53,136 bases of DNA from Bartonella sp. MM73XJBT.G (GTDB lineage Bacteria; Pseudomonadota; Alphaproteobacteria; Rhizobiales; Rhizobiaceae): assembly GCF_028618435.1 (NCBI RefSeq), contig NZ_JAQISW010000014.1, forward strand, positions 1 to 53,136, given 5' to 3'. The notes beneath the pieces were generated by a model, which saw only the letters and a list, made by a program, of their open reading frames with translations, made no database searches and had not been told where the DNA came from. Below, piece after piece: positions 48,258 through 53,136 of this stretch. The translations under genes were made by a program, and so were the position numbers. Within the stretch, counting starts at the first letter, position 1; every line of letters starts with the position of its first letter.

Positions 48258-49121
48258 TTATACTTGATACCAAAGTGGAGCATCGAGACGTATAGAAGAA
48301 ATTTGTGCGGTATTAGATGAGGAAAGAATAAAGTTGACCGCGGAAGCAATTTCAACGACATTAATCGCTGCAGGAAAGCCTGCATAAGAAGCAATGTGAA
48401 TTGCTAATTCAATCACCTGTTCGGGCGTGCCACCTACATTAAGCAGACCCTGTATATGCAGCTTCAGCTGTGGAATCGCAGTTCCTAACGTTCCTAACGC
48501 TGCCACCGTTATAATTTCCCGTTCAAAGAAGTTGAGGATAGGCCGTGTGTAGATATCACCAAACCCAAACTCAACAACAAAACGAGCTAAGTCTGGAGCA
48601 ATGCTACCCAGTGTCTTAATAATCATTTGTCCATCGGGGCCATCAATATGTTCTAGTGCCTTCAGTCCAGATTCGTAGCGATCCTCGCATACTAATGGCG
48701 AGCCGCAACTAGATATGAAGTCTAGTTGCTTTTCATCAAAGACCTCTTTTGCAGCAAAAACACTATTTAAGGCTGCTGGAAACCCTGCATAAAGTGCCAA
48801 CTGTATCATTACTTCAATCAGCTCAGCAGGACTACACCCAATATTAAGAGCACTGGTAAGGTGGAATTTGAGTTGCCGTCTTGCATTACCGAGAGTTGCA
48901 AAGATGGCAACGGTGGCAAGCTGCCGAATACGGCTTGTTAAGTGAGGTCGCTCATAAATTTCTCCATACACAAAAGAAATGATGAATTTTGCGAGATCAG
49001 GGGCAACATCGGCCATTTCTTCAAGAATTGAAGGGGTCTCGACCAATTCCATAGAGCGTAAACGCTCCATGCCCAATTCATAAGCATTTTTCTTATAATT
49101 TACAAATGTTTGTTCTTGCAT
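48258..49121 (-). CDS. Tandem-domain carboxymuconolactone decarboxylase family protein
   Basis: Encodes 287 residues with two copies of the CMD domain. Copy 1 (about 37-130) has GEIYERP and YAGFPAALN, copy 2 (about 168-262) has GDIYTRP and YAGFPAAIN. CMD proteins are small helical enzymes: gamma-carboxymuconolactone decarboxylases or AhpD-like reductases. There is no CXXC pair as in AhpD, so a peroxidase-partner role is unlikely. No other genes of aromatic degradation are present, so the substrate is open. An unusually G-rich ribosome-binding site (GGGGAGGGGG) precedes the ATG. Confidence 0.88.
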   Translation of the reverse strand: MQEQTFVNYKKNAYELGMERLRSMELVETPSILEEMADVAPDLAKFIISFVYGEIYERPHLTSRIRQLATVAIFATLGNARRQLKFHLTSALNIGCSPAELIEVMIQLALYAGFPAALNSVFAAKEVFDEKQLDFISSCGSPLVCEDRYESGLKALEHIDGPDGQMIIKTLGSIAPDLARFVVEFGFGDIYTRPILNFFEREIITVAALGTLGTAIPQLKLHIQGLLNVGGTPEQVIELAIHIASYAGFPAAINVVEIASAVNFILSSSNTAQISSIRLDAPLWYQV

Positions 49122-49874
49122 GTAATGGCCCCCTCCCCACGGAGCCTTAGTTGGATAAGGCTTTTACTTTCCTTAAAAACTAAACCTTCAATTAAAATGC
49201 AATACCTTATCTCCTCTTGCGGATTTGCATTGCATGAATCGTTATCGTGCTTTAATATCCTAGTCAATCATTTTGTAAATTTATTTTACATTATAGGCAA
49301 TCCTTATGAAGCTATAGCAGATAGTAAGGGATTTTTCTATGGCATTAATATTACGTTGATGCAGCAGGCACGTGTAGCCTTTCCAGACGTTGTACTTAAG
49401 ACTGAGCTAAAATTAGCAAATTAAACCCTTCTTATTCGTATTTGCGCAAGAGAACTGAGGTGTAACTTGTTGAGCGTAGAAACACCATGCATGATTATGT
49501 GCGCATTGAGCTATAGGACTTAGTTGTATTTAGTATTTTGCGGCTTGAATTTACCGAGGAAAGTGCGAAGCGTTAAATTTATAACAGATGCTACTGACTT
49601 ACCTCTAATCTAGTAAAGTTCTATCATGACAAAGTCATTTGTTGGGGTGTACGGAAGAGCTTTGTTTTTAACTCAAGTTAGAGGTATGTAATAGCAGATG
49701 AGTGCAGTACTCCTTTGCTGCAAAGTCCTCCAATCGGTTTAGCTAAAAATATTATGCCGCAATTAGGTGCCCAATATAGCTTGATCATGTCTATAAATTT
49801 TGGTTTAATACCTTTAGCACTGGAGAACTTTAGTAAAATTAATGCTGTGTGCCTCTATCAAGTTGTAAAATATA
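49122..49874. other. 753-base spacer with no recognised gene
   Basis: A hairpin AGCCTTA/TAAGGCT (49143-49162) lies in the leader of the decarboxylase-family gene. Beyond it several open stretches of 30-60 codons exist in the plus direction (for example ending at 49424 and at 49884), but none has a start with ribosome-binding site or a family I recognise. It probably holds gene remains. Confidence 0.5.
49143..49162. repeat. Hairpin upstream of the CMD gene
   Basis: AGCCTTA (49143-49149) pairs with TAAGGCT (49156-49162) with a 6-base loop and TTTA beyond on the plus strand. On the minus strand it lies about 20 bases before the start, so it may shape the leader of that mRNA. Confidence 0.5.
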
Positions 49875-50147
49875 TTATGCTTTAAGATCTCGGTAAAAAT
49901 TTTCATGAGAGCCAAGTGCTAACAAGGTCAAAGTAATCGTGTGATCTTCATAGCTGTAAGCAAGCAGCGTCAATTGCTTGGCCATTTTAAATTTATAGAC
50001 AAAAACACCAGAAAGATCACCTGTTTTGGCTTGACCAATGGTGGGCGTTTTCATAATGACGCGAACAGCTTGGTCTAGATCTTGTTTTTGGTTGGCATGC
50101 AGTTTTTTGACAGTTTTTTTAAATGAATGGATTTGTAAAACTTGCAT
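49875..50147 (-). CDS. RelE/ParE-family toxin
   Basis: Encodes 90 residues from the ATG at 50147; a TTG at 50159 overlapping the antitoxin stop is an alternative start. The pattern (FKKTVKKLHANQKQDLDQAV at the start, GDLSGVFVYKFKMAKQLTLLAYSY in the middle, ALGSHENFYRDLK at the end) fits RelE-superfamily toxins, mostly ribosome-dependent mRNA cleavers. It is preceded by a small gene that fits as its antitoxin. Both genes look complete. Confidence 0.85.
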   Translation of the reverse strand: MQVLQIHSFKKTVKKLHANQKQDLDQAVRVIMKTPTIGQAKTGDLSGVFVYKFKMAKQLTLLAYSYEDHTITLTLLALGSHENFYRDLKA

Positions 50148-50151
50148 AGAT

Positions 50152-50370
50152 TCAGCCAAATTCGAATGCTGTTACATCGCCATCTGCATTTTCTTGTTGT
50201 CCAAGTAAGATTGCTTGAATAAATTGAAAGGAGAGATCTGGATTTTCTTCGGCTATTTTGCCCATACGCGACCAATATTCAATTTGCTTAGGAACCGAGC
50301 GGCTATAAACAGACGCGTAACGCTTAGCCTCATTAATGAGATCATCAGACAGTTTAACAGTTGTAGCCAT
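50152..50370 (-). CDS. ParD-like antitoxin
   Basis: Encodes 72 residues. The start MATTVKLSDDLINEAKRYA is a ribbon-helix-helix-type pattern, followed by SRSVPKQIEYWSRMGKIAEE, which is typical of ParD-like antitoxins. Such proteins bind their toxin and repress the operon. It is upstream of the toxin, four bases from the toxin ATG. Inverted repeats for self-repression were not found. Confidence 0.82.
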   Translation of the reverse strand: MATTVKLSDDLINEAKRYASVYSRSVPKQIEYWSRMGKIAEENPDLSFQFIQAILLGQQENADGDVTAFEFG

Positions 50371-50852
50371 GACTATACTCCTACCTTACAATAAGGTGGT
50401 AATATAGTTCAAAAGGTGTTAAAAAGCAACCTTTGAAACACAATAACCTTAGCAGATCTCTAACACAATTCCTTCTCTCACAGCCATCTTTCTTAATATC
50501 TGAAAGAAGAGAAAATAAAAGATAAATTTAGAACTAAATGATCGAGAATAAGCTCTAAAAAGGTTCGGGATAGGCAGAAAATAAGTTAAAAGAATCAACG
50601 GAATCAAAATTCCCGAACTTCTATATAATCTATTGATTTTATATAAATATAGCATTCCCTCCGCCACAGCACTTTTGTCGTGCTATAAATTATTGATTCT
50701 ATATGTCTTGTATGTAGCTTGTCAGCAGGTTTTGCAGCAATTCATTTTTAAAATTCACGTCTTTTTTAAAAAATTAAAGGGGTTTTCAAAGGGTCTTCAA
50801 AGACCTTTCAAAGATCATTTAAAGACCCTTTAAGGCAGCTTTTTCTCCTTTG
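50371..50852. other. Spacer with a repeated AAAGGGTCTT/AAGACCCTTT motif
   Basis: No gene is supported. AAAGGGTCTT (50788-50797) and AAGACCCTTT (50822-50831) form a 10-base inverted repeat, with further CAAAGA copies between. It sits at the 3' side of the adenine methylase gene (minus strand) and may be its terminator. Confidence 0.55.
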
Positions 50853-51476
50853 CTAAAAGTCGCAATTTGAGATGATGAGCTCTTGAGCTGGAATTGGATT
50901 ATTTGAACTGCATGTATAAGATATGGTGACCTCTTTTATCTTAAATGGGCTAAAGCTTTTGCGAATCTCCGGCACATCATTGAGTGACAGAAGAAACTTT
51001 CCCTTTAATTGTGCAAGCAGTGTGGACATCCTCTGATAATCCTCTCGCTTAAACAAATCCTTGCCATAGTAATCCTCAACACCCCAATAAGGCGGATCAA
51101 GGTAAAACAAGATGTTGGGACGATCATAGCGCCTAATAAACTCAAACCAATCTAAATGTTCAATGGTCACACCTGCTAAACGACGGTAAATAAGCTTTAA
51201 GGAGGCTTCAAGTTTGAGACTATTAAACCGTGCACCACGGTGTGGATCAACTCCAAACGTCTGTTTTGCCACTTTGCCACCAAAACTCAACCGCTGCAGA
51301 TATAAAAACCGCAATGCTCGCTCTAAATCTGTCAGGGTCTTGAGATCTTGGGTGCGTAACCGTTCAAACGCCTCACGGCTACTCACCTGGAACTCCAACA
51401 GATCCATGAAAGGGTAATAATGGCGTTGCAACACCCGAAAAAAATTCACCACATCACCTGAACGATCATTGATCAC
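50853..51476 (-). pseudogene. D12-class DNA adenine methylase, 5'-truncated
   Basis: The frame encodes 207 residues if read from a GTG at 51476. Motif IV is DPPYWG (127-132), confirming a Dam-like N6-adenine methyltransferase, and VINDRSGDVVNFF near the start is a conserved segment normally about 55-65 residues into the protein. The SAM-binding motif with F-x-G-G that should lie before it is absent. Upstream, the frame stays open for about 22 more codons of different sequence (rich in Ile/Val/Leu) until a stop at about 51537. The missing start suggests a deletion or insertion junction near 51485, beside the integrase. It is probably not active. Confidence 0.8.
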
Positions 51477-51686
51477 TTCATATAAAGAAACTAATTTTCT
51501 CCTTAAAGATACAACATATTGATTTATAATGATAATCTAGCGTTATTCATATTGAATTAGACCCTCGAATAACGCAAGCTTCTCTCATTTCAAATCTGTG
51601 TATGTTGAATCAATCAAAATCATTCCCTTGCATATCAAAAGCGGGATGAATGTGTGGATAAAATTTGTATAAGAAAGGATTAAAAA

Positions 51687-52853
51687 ATGGCTCTTATGAA
51701 CCGTCTTAATGCAAGGTCTGTCGCAACATTGGGGGCTGGTAAATATAATGATGGTGCCGGCTTGCTTCTTCATAAGCGTAAAGATGGGGGTGCTCAATGG
51801 ATTTACCGTTATACCATTCACGGGCGTCGTCGCGAAATGGGCTTGGGGACTTTAAGAGATGTCTCTTTAAAACAAGCCCGTGAATTGGCAACAGGATGGC
51901 GTTCTGTTTTACGTGAGGGGCGTGACCCCATTAAAGAACGCGATAAACAAAAGCGTGAAGCAATAAGCAATCTCCATTATTTAAAAGATATTGCACTAGA
52001 TGCTTTTGAAAGCCGTAAAGCTGAATTAAAAGGGGATGGGAAAGATGGAATTTGGTTTTTACCTTTACGCCTTCATATTCTCCCTAAATTAGGTTGTTTA
52101 CCCGTTTCAGAAATTACGCAAACAGAGATACGCGATACCCTTGCCCCTATTTGGCATACAAAAGCTGGAGCTGCTCGGACAGCATTGATGCGTCTCAATC
52201 TTTGTCTTAAACATGCGGCGGCACTAGGATTGGATGTTGATTTACAAGCAACAGAAAAAGCCCGGGCTCTTTTAGGAAAACAACGTCATAAGGTCACTAA
52301 TAGACCAGCAATGGTTTGGAAAGATGTACCGGCTTTTTATAAAACACTTTGCGAAGCATCAACCCTAACACAACTGGCTTTGCGTTTGCTTATTCTGACA
52401 GGCGTTTGTACAAATCCTTTGTGTCATATTCATAAAAATCAAGTTGAGGGGGATATATGGACTATTCCTGCTGAAAATATGAAAGGAAAACGGGATACCA
52501 CAAAAGAATTTCGTGTGCCTCTATCATCTGAAGCATTAGACATTTTAAAACAAGCGCGTTTACTTTCTCGTAACGATTTCTTTTTTTCTGCAACAGGTCG
52601 GGGTCCCCTTGCTGCAAATTGTATGTCACAATACATGCAACAGACTGGATTAAAAGCCTGCCCCCATGGATTTCGTTCTAGTTTACGCAATTGGCTTGCT
52701 GAAACAACCGATGCCCCCTATGAGGTCGCTGAAACTATTCTGGGGCATGTAGTCGGGGGGCAAGTAGAGCGCTCCTATCGTCGTACTGATTATTTAGAAC
52801 AGCGTCGTGTCTATATGGATAAATGGGCGGCTTACGTTACAGGTCAATCTTAA
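51687..52853 (+). CDS. P4-type tyrosine integrase
   Basis: Encodes 388 residues. The N-terminal DUF4102-like arm-binding domain (MNRLNARSVATLGAGKYND, GLLLHKRKDGGAQWIYRYT) precedes the core-binding and catalytic domains. The catalytic His-x-x-Arg is HGFR (H327, R330), with H354 (LGH) and the nucleophile Y364 (ERSYRRTD). The first catalytic arginine, normally in LTG-V-R, reads LTGVC, C241; a second expected arginine in the same helix is C246. Both are consistent with CGT to TGT changes. The enzyme may be inactive. It is adjacent to a truncated methylase and an excisionase-like gene, and a decayed relative lies before recA. No tRNA gene is beside it within the window. Confidence 0.88.
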   Translation: MALMNRLNARSVATLGAGKYNDGAGLLLHKRKDGGAQWIYRYTIHGRRREMGLGTLRDVSLKQARELATGWRSVLREGRDPIKERDKQKREAISNLHYLKDIALDAFESRKAELKGDGKDGIWFLPLRLHILPKLGCLPVSEITQTEIRDTLAPIWHTKAGAARTALMRLNLCLKHAAALGLDVDLQATEKARALLGKQRHKVTNRPAMVWKDVPAFYKTLCEASTLTQLALRLLILTGVCTNPLCHIHKNQVEGDIWTIPAENMKGKRDTTKEFRVPLSSEALDILKQARLLSRNDFFFSATGRGPLAANCMSQYMQQTGLKACPHGFRSSLRNWLAETTDAPYEVAETILGHVVGGQVERSYRRTDYLEQRRVYMDKWAAYVTGQS

Positions 52854-52856
52854 GAT

Positions 52857-52875
52857 ATGGGGTGTAATACCCCAT
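52857..52875 (+). terminator. Hairpin after the integrase
   Basis: ATGGGGT (52857-52863) pairs with ACCCCAT (52869-52875), loop of five, three bases after the stop. There is no T-run, so termination is only likely. Confidence 0.55.
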
Positions 52876-53062
52876 GATCTGTGGATAACTTTATCTCTCT
52901 CTTCTCTCATTCTTTCTCAATGAGACTCATAAATTATCACATCAGAAAATGTATAATAAAACACTGTTTTTTATAGACTAAATACCTTTCCAGTGATTCC
53001 AAAATGTGCTTAATAAATACTTATGATTTGTTCCCATTTTTTACTCTTGAAAGGAAATTATA

Positions 53063-53136
53063 ATGACAGAAAACGATATTCTTTTAACAGACCGTGAAAG
53101 TGCAAAATTGCTTCATATGAGTGTTTCAACATTCCG
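53063..53136 (+). CDS. AlpA-like excisionase/regulator, 5' part (partial)
   Basis: An ATG with GAAAGGAAATTATA upstream starts MTENDILLTDRESAKLLHMS, continuing to the window edge. The LLT-x-x-E-x-A-x-L-L-x-x-S pattern is the start of MerR-like helix-turn-helix proteins of the AlpA/Xis family. Together with the integrase this fits a P4-like integration module. Confidence 0.75.
   Translation, partial: MTENDILLTDRESAKLLHMSVSTF

Noticed and set aside
49110..49424. 104-codon plus-strand frame overlapping the CMD gene start
   Set aside because: Its first part runs through the CMD leader and hairpin; no ribosome-binding site or recognised family, so it is kept only as possible gene remains.
50449..50667. 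72-codon minus-strand frame upstream of the ParD-like gene
   Set aside because: No ribosome-binding site, no recognised pattern, and overlap with another doubtful frame on the plus strand.
50633..50833. 66-codon plus-strand frame
   Set aside because: Its end consists of the repeated AAAGACC-type motif that forms an inverted repeat, better read as a hairpin region than as coding.
51477..51686. tRNA gene as integrase attachment site
   Set aside because: No cloverleaf or T-loop consensus was seen on either side of the integrase within the window.
1..53136. CRISPR array
   Set aside because: No regularly spaced repeat-spacer pattern was seen; the only tandem repeats are three 9-base units.

Overview
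This is a low-GC alphaproteobacterial chromosome segment. Its gene content and protein sequences fit Bartonella (order Rhizobiales/Hyphomicrobiales): an rpoA of 337 codons, a DivK single-domain regulator, an NdvA-type glucan exporter, AT-rich decaying spacers and a P4-type integrase island. No species can be named from the sequence alone.

Layout. Positions 1-14485 hold the 3' end of tuf, then the complete S10-spc-alpha ribosomal cluster (rpsJ to rplQ, with secY, adk and rpoA), all on the plus strand and ending in a clear rho-independent terminator. Positions 14755-25952 are housekeeping genes: a DegP/HtrA protease translationally coupled to rarA, then recA, alaS, ndvA on the minus strand, and an RluC-type pseudouridine synthase. 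The 968-base spacer before recA contains a heavily decayed copy of the start of the integrase gene that lies at the right end of the window. Positions 26494-29084 are a three-gene ABC-2 transporter operon whose base and codon use look unlike the neighbours. It is followed by about 2.2 kb of extremely AT-rich DNA with a small glycine/alanine-rich reading frame (probably frameshifted) and a small secreted or membrane protein gene. Positions 32175-42719 return to core genes: divK, rplM-rpsI, recJ, parE, lipB, a lemA-TPM pair, and hutH followed by a small secreted protein and an amino-acid permease.

From about 45.6 kb to the right edge the window is accessory DNA. It holds the 3' remnant of a type ISP restriction-modification enzyme, a decayed higB-higA toxin-antitoxin pair, a tandem-domain carboxymuconolactone decarboxylase with an EamA-type exporter, a likely intact ParD-like/RelE-like toxin-antitoxin pair, a D12-class adenine methylase lacking its 5' end, a P4-type integrase whose first catalytic arginine appears to be cysteine, and the start of an AlpA-like excisionase. 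This reads as an old integrative island that is losing function.

The candidates most worth a second look are the ABC-2 operon with the adjacent Gly-rich peptide frame, the integrase relic beside recA, a 33-base adk-like fragment far from adk, the perfect 40-base palindrome downstream of a gene with an in-frame TGA, and the integrase with a substituted catalytic residue. I did not find a clearly new complete system. The ABC-2/peptide locus is the nearest to one, and its function is inference only.
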